A stretch of DNA of 64,000 bases, from NCBI GenBank assembly GCA_903899015.1, contig CAIUHP010000043.1, positions 186,001 to 250,000 on the forward strand, in the 5' to 3' direction. This document shows positions 30,376 to 40,331 of this stretch, one piece after another. Position 1 is the first letter of the stretch, and every line of letters begins with the position of its first letter. A program made the position numbers and the translations under genes. The DNA comes from an uncultured Armatimonadota bacterium (GTDB taxonomy: Bacteria > Armatimonadota > Fimbriimonadia > Fimbriimonadales > Fimbriimonadaceae). The notes beneath the pieces are model-generated. The model saw only the letters and a program-made list of their open reading frames with translations. It ran no database searches and was not told the DNA's origin.

Positions 30376-31035
30376 GTGAGCCTAAGACAACATTTCGAAG
30401 ATAAATTAGAAGAAATTCGTTCCGACGTCATCAGAATGGGCGGTGATGCCAATGAGATGGTACGCATGGCGGTCGACGCCACACTGAACGGCGATCTCGA
30501 ACTAGCCGCCAATGTCATCAATGCGGACGACCGAGTGGACGAATACGAACGCGCTATCGTCGGAAAGACCGTTCTTGTCGTTATGCAAGAGTCGCCGGTG
30601 GCCGCGGACTTGAAATTTCTGGTGTCCACTCTCGGCGTTGTCAGTGAAATCGAAAAAGTTGGAGACGATGCGGTGAAGCTTGCTCGTCGTGCAAACAAGC
30701 TGTCCGGCCAATTTCCCGCTGAAATGAGGCTCGCACTCATGGAATTGGGTGAAGCGGCTCGTAAGTCTTTCAATTCCAGCCTTCGATTGTTCTCGGCTTA
30801 CTCGTCTGATCTATCGATCGAAATCATTGAAGGAGATAAAGCAATCGATACCGCTTACTCAAGTGCGCGAAATCGAGTTTTCTCCTTGATCCAAGCCACC
30901 CCAGCGGCAACCGAGCATCTCGTCCGGACGATCGAAGCGTTTCACGCGCTCGAACACGTTGCCGATCATGCAGTAGCGATTGCCGTGAGGATGCGAATGC
31001 TTTACGACGCAGACACGTCTCATCGGTCCGACTAA
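30376..31035 (+). CDS. phoU: Phosphate signalling protein PhoU
   Basis: 219 aa two-repeat PhoU pattern (MVRMAVDATLNGDLELAANVINADDRVDEYE...SEIEKVGDDAVKLAR...ALEHVADHAVAIA). GTG start. Confidence 0.88.
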   Translation: MSLRQHFEDKLEEIRSDVIRMGGDANEMVRMAVDATLNGDLELAANVINADDRVDEYERAIVGKTVLVVMQESPVAADLKFLVSTLGVVSEIEKVGDDAVKLARRANKLSGQFPAEMRLALMELGEAARKSFNSSLRLFSAYSSDLSIEIIEGDKAIDTAYSSARNRVFSLIQATPAATEHLVRTIEAFHALEHVADHAVAIAVRMRMLYDADTSHRSD

Positions 31036-32360
31036 AGACTGACCAGTTGAGGGTGTCCAAACTCGGACTTGAGCTGAATGCTTACTCGAGTGATGCGTCT
31101 GCGAGCCATGTTCTCGACGCGCATCATCCCAATTGGAGTCTCAACACTGTCCCCGGTTCGAGGTATGCGTTCCAATTCATTGATTACAATCGTAGCCAGA
31201 GTGTCGGTGTTTTCGCCTAGGTCGATATTGAGCCCAATCGCAGTGACGAGTTCATCAATCCGAACATCTGCTCGCGCTGAAATTCGACCGCTCGGATAAA
31301 TATCAATCGGTTTGCGCTCGCTCTCCAGTCGATCTTCAAGATCGCCAAACACTTCTTCAACGACATCTTCTAACGTTACGAGGCCACTGGTACCGCCATA
31401 TTCGTCCATGACGATCAGCATCTGAGTTTTCTCAACTCGCATACGCTCCAGGATTTTTGCCATGGGAAGGTTCTCTGGCACCGCGACCACCGGCCGAGCG
31501 ATTTTCTCTAAACTTAAGTTAGCCGAATTGAGCTGCTTCACGATGTCGTGTAGGTAAACCACCCCGACAACCTCATCAATGTCACCTCGGCAAACAGGCA
31601 TCCGGCTATACGGAATCTCAATTAGCTTCGGCATCAGTTCTTCCTGAGTCAAATCTGCATCGAGCCACTTAATGTCGATGCGATGAATCATGATGTCCTT
31701 AGCATCCAGAACATCGAGCCGAAGCGCTCGGGAAACCATATCCGCTTGCAGCTTATCGATGTTTCCCGAAACTCCGCCGGTCTGAATCAACATCAGAAGT
31801 TCGTCTTTGGGAATCGAATCATCATCGCGTTTCCGCATATTGATGCGAAGAGGCTTCAAGAGAAGATTGGCCGTCGACTGAGCCAAGATGATCAGCGGCT
31901 TCAAGACCGCGACGATAAACCTCAAGGGCGGAAACAGAAGTAGAGCCAAACGATCCGCGTGCTTCAGCGCGATATATTTCGGACAAAGTTCGCCTACGAC
32001 CAAGAGAACGAAGACGACAACTAAATAAGACAGAACTCGAATCAAGCCGTTGTCAACGAAACGAAATTCACTCTCTAACCAGCCCGAAACATACGGTTCC
32101 GCGAAGCTACCAATGGCGATGCCGACCATCGTGATGCCGATCTGGGTGGCAGCGATATATGTCGACAGGTCGGCAAGTGCAGCGGCAAGTAGCTTGGCGT
32201 TCCTACTCCCCTTCTTGCCCATTGCTTCCAGGCGACTCCGGCGGGCACTTACGAGGGCATATTCTGCAGCCACGAAAAAAGCACTGCCCAGAATGAGCAA
32301 TACACAAAAAAGCGGGCGCAAGGAATCCCAGACTTTAATCAGGCTTTCAGAACTCCCCAT
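31032..32360 (-). CDS. CNNM/CBS-domain/CorC_HlyC (hemolysin-family) membrane protein
   Basis: AEYALVSARRSRLEAMGKKGSRNAKLL..., DIMIHRIDIKWLD CBS pair, MDEYGGTSGLVTLEDVVEEVFGDLEDR. Confidence 0.93.
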   Translation of the reverse strand: MGSSESLIKVWDSLRPLFCVLLILGSAFFVAAEYALVSARRSRLEAMGKKGSRNAKLLAAALADLSTYIAATQIGITMVGIAIGSFAEPYVSGWLESEFRFVDNGLIRVLSYLVVVFVLLVVGELCPKYIALKHADRLALLLFPPLRFIVAVLKPLIILAQSTANLLLKPLRINMRKRDDDSIPKDELLMLIQTGGVSGNIDKLQADMVSRALRLDVLDAKDIMIHRIDIKWLDADLTQEELMPKLIEIPYSRMPVCRGDIDEVVGVVYLHDIVKQLNSANLSLEKIARPVVAVPENLPMAKILERMRVEKTQMLIVMDEYGGTSGLVTLEDVVEEVFGDLEDRLESERKPIDIYPSGRISARADVRIDELVTAIGLNIDLGENTDTLATIVINELERIPRTGDSVETPIGMMRVENMARRRITRVSIQLKSEFGHPQLVSL

Positions 32361-32378
32361 GTGGGGTTATTGTATCAG

Positions 32379-32825
32379 TCACCGCGGCAAGCCGGGGAAA
32401 AGCTCGTGACTCATGCTCCGAACGTCGACCTTCCATTCGCCATCCACTTTAACCATGGGAAGCTCGACGGCCTCGTCATAGGCACCGGGACGATCCGCAT
32501 CCTTGATGATTCTAAATCGAACGGAGCCCAGATTGTCTCCTGATTGGCTTGCACCTTCGACATGGTAGGCAAAAGTGTAATATTTTCCAGCATGGTTCAC
32601 GCACTGATCCCACTCTTTGCGGATCAGCTCGGGCGACGTACCGCTCATCATGCTCATCTTCGTTAAGGTGTCGACATCGTGTCGCTCAAGCGCGTCAAGA
32701 AAACGCGTACCCACTGAAGAGACTGACTCTTTACTAAACAAAAGGATCGCCGTGATAAACACCACGGATACTATGCTCGCCAGCATTAGAATGCTTACTC
32801 GGCCAGACTGCTTCATCGGACTCAT
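32379..32825 (-). CDS. Hypothetical membrane-anchored protein (NTF2-like fold possible)
   Basis: Start placed at MSPMKQSGRVSILMLASIVSVVFITAIL (32825) because the longer ORF start runs into the upstream gene. N-terminal TM helix. Confidence 0.6.
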   Translation of the reverse strand: MSPMKQSGRVSILMLASIVSVVFITAILLFSKESVSSVGTRFLDALERHDVDTLTKMSMMSGTSPELIRKEWDQCVNHAGKYYTFAYHVEGASQSGDNLGSVRFRIIKDADRPGAYDEAVELPMVKVDGEWKVDVRSMSHELFPGLPR

Positions 32826-32848
32826 ATTTAACCTCAATCCGGACCCTA

Positions 32849-33304
32849 TCAGAAGCCTTGAGCTCCTCTTAGGCTCGGTAATGTATCGCCAAGGATCGTC
32901 GCCGTCTTGTTGGCGTCGACTAACCAAGACTTTCCCCTCCTTACTACAACCCAAATCATTGCCCATTGAGTGCCCAAAGGATAGTCCGGTTGGGGAGGAA
33001 TTGTAAAAAGAACCGCTGCTCGCACCTCATTATCAGTGCGCTCCATCTGTGCAAGCTGCATTGTGGCTCCGTATTGGTACCACTCTTTCAGCTTTTGCTT
33101 AAGAAAAACAACACTGCTAACTTGAGCATTTTCCGCGATGACCATTTTTAGCCCTTCGTCGTTGTCGTTGAGACTCAACTCATTAAAGCGGCGAATGGCA
33201 CTTTCAGGGCCGTAATCTTGGAGCTGATAGAACACGCCGACGGTAAGGCAAGCCAAGAGGGTTGCCGCTAATATCGCTAACAGTCGTCGATGTCCAGTTT
33301 TCAA
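32849..33304 (-). CDS. Hypothetical membrane-anchored protein, similar layout to the next gene
   Basis: 151 aa, N-terminal TM (LLAILAATLLACLTVGVFY); same order and strand as 32379-32825. Confidence 0.6.
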   Translation of the reverse strand: MKTGHRRLLAILAATLLACLTVGVFYQLQDYGPESAIRRFNELSLNDNDEGLKMVIAENAQVSSVVFLKQKLKEWYQYGATMQLAQMERTDNEVRAAVLFTIPPQPDYPLGTQWAMIWVVVRRGKSWLVDANKTATILGDTLPSLRGAQGF

Positions 33305-33421
33305 TCAATAAAGCTTACCTATCAGTGAACTCTTTCCAAGACAATGCGTCGCTACCCACTATCACATACGGGAAGGACTGTGCCAAATTGCGCGTTTTGA
33401 CGGATACTAGAGAGGCGAACT

Positions 33422-34657
33422 ATGAGTAACTCACTGACTCGAAGAGATGTAATCAAAGGTGGCGGTATGATCGCGGTGGGCTTAGTCGCCCCAAGATGGC
33501 TTTCGAGCATTGCCCAAGCCGATGTGCTGCGCCAGGCAAAGGGTGATAAGGCAGCCAGTGACACGATCCTTGTGGTTTGCCAGTGGTCAGGTGGAAACGA
33601 CGGATTGAATACCGTCATTCCTTATGCCAACAAAGCCTATTACAAATTACGCCCCATGATTGGCGTCCCAGACTCGAAAGTCCTCAAGCTCACAAACGAG
33701 ATGGGCCTCAATCCTGGGCTCACCGGATTGCAGGAACTCTACCAAAAAGGAAAAGTTGCGATCATCCAAAATGTTGGGTACCCGCAACCCAACCGATCCC
33801 ACTTTAAGAGCATGGAGATCTGGCAATCTGCAAGCCCAGAAAGTAAGCTGAAATACGGTTGGCTCGGTCGCCACTTCGATAATGAACTCCGGTCCCATCC
33901 TTTGAATCCAGTCGTCGCTCTCGGACTTTCCACCGAACAACCCCTCGCACTTGCTGGCCAAGACTCCAGCATTCCGTGTTTTGCAAGTCTCGCCGACCTC
34001 CGCAACATGATCGGTGACGCAGATTCGGAACGCATGCTCCGAGAAATTCAGGGCATGGATGCAGCCAACGGAACCGCCACCCGAGCCGTTCAGAATGCAA
34101 GCAAGTCGGCTCTGGATGCTGTTAGCATCCTTCAGAAACAGTTGGCAACTTACAAGTCTCAATCGACTTATGGTAACGATGCCTTCGGCAGCGGTTTCAA
34201 ACAGATTGCTCAGCTCATCGCCACCTCCCCATCAACACGCGTGGTCTACTTCCAAGCAGGAGGATTCGATACTCACGCTCGTCAAGTAGAACAGCACCAG
34301 AGACTTCTGCAGAGCTTTGGAAACGCGATGAATACGTTCCAAAAAGAGATGGAAGCGATTGGCAAGGCGGACAAGGTTGTCACCCTCGTCTTCTCCGAAT
34401 TCGGCCGCAGGGCTCAGGAAAATGCCAGCCTCGGAACCGATCATGGAGCAGCCGCTCCTATGTTTCTCGTAGGCAACAAAGTGAAAGGTGGACTCCACGG
34501 CCCGATCCCAGATCTTGACAATCTTAGAGAGGGTGATATCCAACACACCCAAGACTTCCGAGAAGTCTACGCCGCCACGCTGGATCATTGGATGGGAGGC
34601 GATTCTGAAACCGTCCTCGGTCAGAAGTTCTCTCCAGTCGACGTATTCACAGCTTAA
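33422..34657 (+). CDS. DUF1501-family Tat-exported protein
   Basis: SLTRRDVIKGGG; ILVVCQWSGGNDGLNTVIPYANKAYYKLRP...FQAGGFDTHARQVEQHQRLL...VTLVFSEFGRRAQENASLGTDHGAAAPMFLVG. Confidence 0.93.
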   Translation: MSNSLTRRDVIKGGGMIAVGLVAPRWLSSIAQADVLRQAKGDKAASDTILVVCQWSGGNDGLNTVIPYANKAYYKLRPMIGVPDSKVLKLTNEMGLNPGLTGLQELYQKGKVAIIQNVGYPQPNRSHFKSMEIWQSASPESKLKYGWLGRHFDNELRSHPLNPVVALGLSTEQPLALAGQDSSIPCFASLADLRNMIGDADSERMLREIQGMDAANGTATRAVQNASKSALDAVSILQKQLATYKSQSTYGNDAFGSGFKQIAQLIATSPSTRVVYFQAGGFDTHARQVEQHQRLLQSFGNAMNTFQKEMEAIGKADKVVTLVFSEFGRRAQENASLGTDHGAAAPMFLVGNKVKGGLHGPIPDLDNLREGDIQHTQDFREVYAATLDHWMGGDSETVLGQKFSPVDVFTA

Positions 34658-34674
34658 ATAGACCCGACCCTAAC

Positions 34675-34709
34675 CGTGCACCTGGCCCAAAGAGTCGGCC
34701 CGGTGCACG
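34675..34709 (+). terminator. Hairpin terminator
   Basis: cgtgcacc...ggtgcacg followed by tttctattt, after the DUF1501 gene. Confidence 0.65.
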
Positions 34710-35117
34710 TTTCTATTTAGATGTTATCCATCCTTCATAAGTCCGCACCAGGATTTGCTTTCAGAATCGCGTCTGACTGAGGCATCCAAATTCTTTGAAT
34801 GGCTAAAACGTGCTTCGAGACAAGGGAAAGAGCTAAGACTTGGGTACGCGCAGGGCGTAAATTTCGTGAATTGCCCAAACCACAAAGGATGAGTGCTGGA
34901 ATCCTCAAGACCGAACACTTCTTGAGTCTAGCGGCCAGAACTGCGATCAACATCTTGAAATCAAGGCCCGATTCCATATGATAGAGTCGGACCTGCCACT
35001 CGCAAAGCAGATAACAGTCCCAACGATAGTGAAAGGAAACAACGGACAGATGTGCAGAGAAAGCCATCCTCGTCCTATACTTTCTTGGACTGACTCAATT
35101 TCAGCCCAAACCACTCC

Positions 35118-37841
35118 ATGAAGCCTCCCGTTCTAACCATTTCTGCCGTCGCCCTTGCCTTTACTGCCATTGGAGGTGTGGTCGCTTCTGCGCGCCAACC
35201 AACGGCTGTTAACGGCATCAAACCCGATCCATGCTGCAGTGAATATCGATTCAATATTTCGGGCAGTGTGCAGCATCGCAAGATTTCCGACGACATGAAG
35301 ATTGATGTCACAGGTGCGCGGGCAGACTACAGCGAAGAGATTTACGGAAAGAGCTTTTTCATCTCTCTTCCTGGCTTACCGGATGGCAAGTATTCAGTGT
35401 CCGTATTGATGGCAGAAACCTACTACCGATCCCCAGGACAGCGTCGATTTGATATCTCGTCGGGTGGCCGAAAACTTGTCGAGAACTTAGACCTTGTCGA
35501 AATCGCGGGATATGCAAAAGGCTATGTTTTCAAAACGGAAATCAATCATGCCGCCGATTCCATCGGAGGACCGCTTTCCTTGCAATTCGATGCCCACAGC
35601 GACAACGCGACCGTCGACGCCATTGAGGTGCGTGATGTAAACGGAACCCTGGTGGCTCGGGCAACCGCAAATGACCTGGTAAGCCTCGAAGATCGTGCCG
35701 CCCAAACCATCCCCAAAGTGACATCTCCGGTCATTTACACTGATCCAAACCAAACGGTTGAGCGCCGAGTTGCCGACCTCGTGAGAAGGTTATCCCTCAA
35801 AGAGAAAGTCGAGCAACTTATGGATTCAGCTCCCCCCATTGAACGACTGGGTGTTCCTGGCTATAACTATTGGAACGAGTGCCTTCACGGTGTCGCGCGG
35901 GCAGGCCACGCGACCGTGTTTCCCCAAGCAATCGGCATGGCCTCCGCCTGGGATCCCACTTTAATGCACCAAGTCGCAGATACGATTGCGACCGAAGCCC
36001 GTGCAAAAAACAATGCCGCCAGAGCAGCAAACCCGAGAGGAACCGCGCGGTATTACGGTTTGACGTTCTGGACTCCCAATATCAACATCTTTCGTGATCC
36101 ACGATGGGGACGCGGACAGGAAACATATGGAGAAGATCCATTCCTTACGTCTCGCTTGGCTGTCGGATTCATCACCGGCTTGCAAGGCGACGATCCTCGC
36201 TATGTAAAGGCAATGGCATGTGCCAAGCACTTTGCCGTTCATAGCGGCCCAGAAAGAACACGCCACGTGTTTGACGCCTTGCCAACGGAGCGAGATCTCT
36301 TTGAGACCTATCTTCCTCAGTTTGAAGCTGCCGTGCGAGAAGGTCATGTGGGTATCGTTATGTCTGCCTATAATGCGGTCAATGGGGTTCCAGCCCCCGC
36401 AAGCAAGTTCCTTCTGACCGATGTCTTACGCAAACGATGGGGCTTCAAGGGCCATGTCGTTTCGGATTGCGGGGCAATCGACGATGTCTATGCTCAACAC
36501 AAATACGTCGCGACCAAAGAGCAAGCTTCAGCCCTATCCGTTAAGGCTGGTACCGACATTGAATGCGGAGGATCCTACGCTGCCCTAGTCGGCGCGGTGA
36601 ATCAAAAACTCATTAAGGAATCGGAGATCGACATCGCCCTGAAGCATGTTTTGACTTCAAGGTTCCGACTCGGTTTGTTCGACCCGCAAGACAAATGTGC
36701 TTACCTGCGAATCCCAGCCACCGAGAATAACACCGCTGCGCATGGCGAGATTGCCCTCAAGACTGCACGCGAATCGATGACCCTACTCAAGAACAATGGG
36801 GTCTTGCCACTATCACGAACAAAAGTTCATCGCATCGCCTTGATCGGCCCGAACGCAGACTCCGTAGATGCTCTTGTCGGAAACTATAACGGCGATCCAT
36901 CGAACCCGATTACCGTTAAGAAAGGCATTGAATCTGAGGCAGGTTCGGATATCGAAATCAACTATGTGAAAGGTTGCCCTCTTGCCACCAGGAAAGGAGT
37001 CGCTTTTCCCTCATTTGAAGACGCAATTCAAGCCGCGCAGAATGCCGATGCGGTGATTTTCGTAGGCGGCTTAGATGCTCAACTTGAAGGCGAAGAGATG
37101 CGTAGCGAATTCGAAGGTTTCGACGGCGGAGATCGCTCTCGGATTGAACTACCGAAGGTTCAAAACCAACTATTGAGAGCACTGCAAGCGACTGGCAAAC
37201 CCGTGATTTTTGTCAACCTAAGCGGAAGCGCAATTGCGTTGCCATGGGAAGCAGATCACCTCTCCGCTATTTTGCAGGCTTGGTATCCCGGACAAGAAGG
37301 TGGGACCGCCGTCGCTGACGTGCTGTTTGGCAAGGCCAATCCCGCCGGGCGACTACCGGTTACGTTCTATCGTTCGACAACCGACTTGCCCTCGTTCTCT
37401 GATTATTCGATGTCGAATCGCACTTACCGGTATTTCAAAGGACAGCCTCTGTTCCCATTCGGTTTCGGCCTCAGTTACACCCATTTTGAGTACGGCAAGA
37501 TTCATTGCAGTGCCCCTGAATTAAGGGAAAATGGAAAAATTAGCTTGACCGTCCCGGTTAAAAACACGGGCGATAGAGATGGGGATGAAGTCGTCCAAGT
37601 CTATGTTCGCAGACTGGATTCCACAATCGAGAACCCAATCCATAGCCTGGCTGCCTTCCAGCGGGTGTCGATTCCCAAAGGAACGAGTTCAAAGGTCACG
37701 CTTACACTGCCGGCAACCGCGCTGCATCACTGGGATCCTTCGAAGAAATCGTATATCGTCGAACCAGGCAAGTTCCTAATTGAAGTTGGCGCATCGTCCG
37801 CCGACATTCGTCAGTCGGTTCAGATGAACGTTACTCGGTAA
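35118..37841 (+). CDS. Glycoside hydrolase family 3 with malectin-like N-terminal domain and fibronectin-III-like C-terminus
   Basis: NYWNECLHGVARAG, GVPAPASKFLLTDVLRKRWGFKGHVVSDCGAIDDV (nucleophile Asp region), FPFGFGLSYTHFEY FnIII-like tail. Confidence 0.94.
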   Translation: MKPPVLTISAVALAFTAIGGVVASARQPTAVNGIKPDPCCSEYRFNISGSVQHRKISDDMKIDVTGARADYSEEIYGKSFFISLPGLPDGKYSVSVLMAETYYRSPGQRRFDISSGGRKLVENLDLVEIAGYAKGYVFKTEINHAADSIGGPLSLQFDAHSDNATVDAIEVRDVNGTLVARATANDLVSLEDRAAQTIPKVTSPVIYTDPNQTVERRVADLVRRLSLKEKVEQLMDSAPPIERLGVPGYNYWNECLHGVARAGHATVFPQAIGMASAWDPTLMHQVADTIATEARAKNNAARAANPRGTARYYGLTFWTPNINIFRDPRWGRGQETYGEDPFLTSRLAVGFITGLQGDDPRYVKAMACAKHFAVHSGPERTRHVFDALPTERDLFETYLPQFEAAVREGHVGIVMSAYNAVNGVPAPASKFLLTDVLRKRWGFKGHVVSDCGAIDDVYAQHKYVATKEQASALSVKAGTDIECGGSYAALVGAVNQKLIKESEIDIALKHVLTSRFRLGLFDPQDKCAYLRIPATENNTAAHGEIALKTARESMTLLKNNGVLPLSRTKVHRIALIGPNADSVDALVGNYNGDPSNPITVKKGIESEAGSDIEINYVKGCPLATRKGVAFPSFEDAIQAAQNADAVIFVGGLDAQLEGEEMRSEFEGFDGGDRSRIELPKVQNQLLRALQATGKPVIFVNLSGSAIALPWEADHLSAILQAWYPGQEGGTAVADVLFGKANPAGRLPVTFYRSTTDLPSFSDYSMSNRTYRYFKGQPLFPFGFGLSYTHFEYGKIHCSAPELRENGKISLTVPVKNTGDRDGDEVVQVYVRRLDSTIENPIHSLAAFQRVSIPKGTSSKVTLTLPATALHHWDPSKKSYIVEPGKFLIEVGASSADIRQSVQMNVTR

Positions 37842-37859
37842 CCAAAAACTCTCACCGCA

Positions 37860-39302
37860 CTACGGATTTTGGCGGAGGTGATCTGAAATCACCTTCGCCT
37901 TCCTCTTTATTGACTTCTTGGTTATCTTTTCAACGACCGTAGTCTCGAAAGTCAAAACCTGACCGTAGGCACTGGCTTTGATCTTGACCTTTCCGGTCTC
38001 TAGCGGATGCAAGGAGCCACCTTGGTCGATCCAAGCCGCACCCTGGGCACCCCAGATAACGTCGGAGTTTGCAACCTGATTACCATCAAGGGTTAAGTGA
38101 ATATCGGTCTGGCCAGTGAGCTTGATTTGCTTGGGTACAACGATCTTCAGATCACCTTTGTAGGCAACCAACTTCGGTCCAAAAAGGAGCACGCCGTTGG
38201 ATACCGGCCTTTCAGATCCGTCGCTTGGGCGATTTACGGTGACTCCCATCAGATGCATACAAGTGGAGCCCCCACCATCTAAATTGAGGGCATCGACGCA
38301 TCCGAGCCGGAGCATGATCTTTGCCATTTCTTCGAGCGTAGCTCCCACGCTGATTTCTTGACGACCATCAACCGCGACCATCCAAATGTCGCCTTCAGCC
38401 GTGCGACCAATCGCTGTTCGAGGATGTCGTTTTGCGTAGAATGCCGGCCCAAAGCCTTCCGCCTCACCGTCGATGGCTATCTTGCTATCTTTTAAGAGAA
38501 CCGGACCACCGCCGATCACGTTCTCGATTTTCTCCCAATCGAACCCTGTGGTTTGGATCTGGATTTTCAGCTTCTGCCCCGGTTTCATGGCCGACACCTG
38601 AGCTATCTTGTCTCCAGTAGCGATGATCAGCGCCTTTCCTTCGGGAACCTTCGTCTCTTTGGCGTCGGGAAGAACATATGCCAACGTCCCCGTGATTTCG
38701 GTGCTAGGCGACCAAATAGGACTGGTCAAATTGATAACCGCGGTGACATTGGGAACCGGACTTGTCGCCGTCCCTTCCGCGGGCGTATAAACCACCACTT
38801 GGTTGGCTCCGCAAGGCTGATTAATGGCATCGAGGTGGATGGCAGTGCCATCCTCGGGAGTGATTGTGGAAGTTGTGCTGCAGAACCCGACCGCAGACTG
38901 GTGGGGCCCCCAAGCAAAGACCGCCCGGTTCCGATTAGGCGTGTCCAACAATTCACCTTCACGAACCATGAGCCCGATTGGCGCTCCCTGGGTGAATGAG
39001 AAGAAATCGCCGTTGATACCCGCGATTGCAGATTCCTGGGACACCATTTGCGCAGGAGTCAAGCGTCCCTTCACAGTTCCCGTCTCATTGATCGTGTGGC
39101 CCGCAAGTTCGGGCATCACTTTCAAGCCTGGCGTCCCCAGGCTTAAGCGGAGGGCGTGTACGATCAAAGGCGTATCCGTGTCGACATCCATCCGATAAGT
39201 CAGACCGGGTGAAACAATTTTCTCCCACGTCTGAATCTTGGGGGCTTGGCTAAAGGCGGTCGAAGCAAGGCCGATGGCCAGAAAAATGGTTCTTAGTCGC
39301 AT
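37860..39302 (-). CDS. Phosphodiester glycosidase (NAGPA-domain) protein
   Basis: AGINGDFFSFTQGAPIGLMVREGEL...RHPRTAIGRTAEGDIWMVAVDGRQ...CVDALNLDGGGSTCMHLMG. Confidence 0.9.
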   Translation of the reverse strand: MRLRTIFLAIGLASTAFSQAPKIQTWEKIVSPGLTYRMDVDTDTPLIVHALRLSLGTPGLKVMPELAGHTINETGTVKGRLTPAQMVSQESAIAGINGDFFSFTQGAPIGLMVREGELLDTPNRNRAVFAWGPHQSAVGFCSTTSTITPEDGTAIHLDAINQPCGANQVVVYTPAEGTATSPVPNVTAVINLTSPIWSPSTEITGTLAYVLPDAKETKVPEGKALIIATGDKIAQVSAMKPGQKLKIQIQTTGFDWEKIENVIGGGPVLLKDSKIAIDGEAEGFGPAFYAKRHPRTAIGRTAEGDIWMVAVDGRQEISVGATLEEMAKIMLRLGCVDALNLDGGGSTCMHLMGVTVNRPSDGSERPVSNGVLLFGPKLVAYKGDLKIVVPKQIKLTGQTDIHLTLDGNQVANSDVIWGAQGAAWIDQGGSLHPLETGKVKIKASAYGQVLTFETTVVEKITKKSIKRKAKVISDHLRQNP

Positions 39303-40207
39303 AGAGTCTCTAGATAAGTTAAGGTGCCGTCGTCAGCGTCGAGCCGAGCTTCAACTCCAAGTGGAATCGTAAGCATATTCTTCATGTGGCCGAATGGATA
39401 GCCGATGACCATGGGTTTGCCTAACGGGGCGAGCCTTTCAATAATGATCTCTTTCCAAGGTCGGTCGCCAATATCCTTATCCACCTTTTCGTCCGTTCGA
39501 GTCATCTCCCCGATCACGAAGCCCGATGCTTTGGCTGCAAGACCACTATGGACCAAATGGGTAAACATCGCATCGATTCGGTGAGGCATTTCATCCACAT
39601 CTTCGATAAACAAGATCTTTCCTTCGACATCAACTTCGTTCGGCGTACCAACCGAGTCCATCAGGAGACACATACATCCACCAACCGTCTTGCCGGTCCC
39701 GATGCCACCAACCACCGTAGTCGCACGAGGCGCTTCCAGCGGTACCGTCAGGTCGTTGCGCAGGATTCTAGACAGGGATTCCAATACAAACGGTTGCCTC
39801 GGATAGTGGAGCGTTAACGCCATCGGAGAATGAACTGTCGGCATACCTCGCCGGTTGAGAGCCGCATGGAGCGTTGTGACATCGCTAAACCCCAACAACA
39901 TCTTGTGAGATCGCACAATGCGGTCGAGGTCGAGGAATGGGAACAGGCGAACACATCCGTAACCGCCTCGAGTACACAGGACCGCATGCGTTTCCTCGTC
40001 CTCAAACGCAGCCATTAAGTCAGCCGCTCGGTCCTTATCGGTACCCGCGAGGTATCCATCAGCCTCAAGGGCATGAGGGGCGATTTTTGTGCGATAGCCC
40101 TGTCCTTCTAGCCAAGTGGTGATGAATTCAAGCTTATCTGCGGAAAGAGGCGAGGCGGGCGTGACGAGTTGGACCGTGTCGCCTTTGCGGAGTGGATGGA
40201 GCTTCAT
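39293..40207 (-). CDS. LD-carboxypeptidase (peptidase family S66)
   Basis: LRKGDTVQLVTPASPLS...AVLCTRGGYGCVRLFPFLD...LLGFSDVTTLHAALNRRG...ILFIEDVDEMPHRIDAMFTHL. Confidence 0.93.
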   Translation of the reverse strand: MKLHPLRKGDTVQLVTPASPLSADKLEFITTWLEGQGYRTKIAPHALEADGYLAGTDKDRAADLMAAFEDEETHAVLCTRGGYGCVRLFPFLDLDRIVRSHKMLLGFSDVTTLHAALNRRGMPTVHSPMALTLHYPRQPFVLESLSRILRNDLTVPLEAPRATTVVGGIGTGKTVGGCMCLLMDSVGTPNEVDVEGKILFIEDVDEMPHRIDAMFTHLVHSGLAAKASGFVIGEMTRTDEKVDKDIGDRPWKEIIIERLAPLGKPMVIGYPFGHMKNMLTIPLGVEARLDADDGTLTYLETLCD

Positions 40208-40272
40208 GGGGCTTAGGTATTAAAGACGGTAGTGCGTCCGCGAACGTGCCTTAAAATAGCCCACCAAAAAGG

Positions 40273-40310
40273 AATCGGCAGGGTTCACCACGAGGCGAAC
40301 CCTGCCGATT
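40273..40310 (-). terminator. Terminator at the end of the rpmH-rnpA-yidD-yidC-jag transcription unit
   Basis: 14-bp perfect stem aatcggcagggttc/gaaccctgccgatt downstream of jag; minus strand continues CCTTTTTGG. Confidence 0.75.
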
Positions 40311-40331
40311 TTGTCTTTCCGACCGAACGAG

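Noticed and set aside
34724-35067. Minus-strand ORFs (110 and 64 aa) between the DUF1501 gene and the GH3 gene
   Set aside because: Overlapping frames, no recognised motif, and composition not convincingly protein-like; left as non-coding or decayed sequence.
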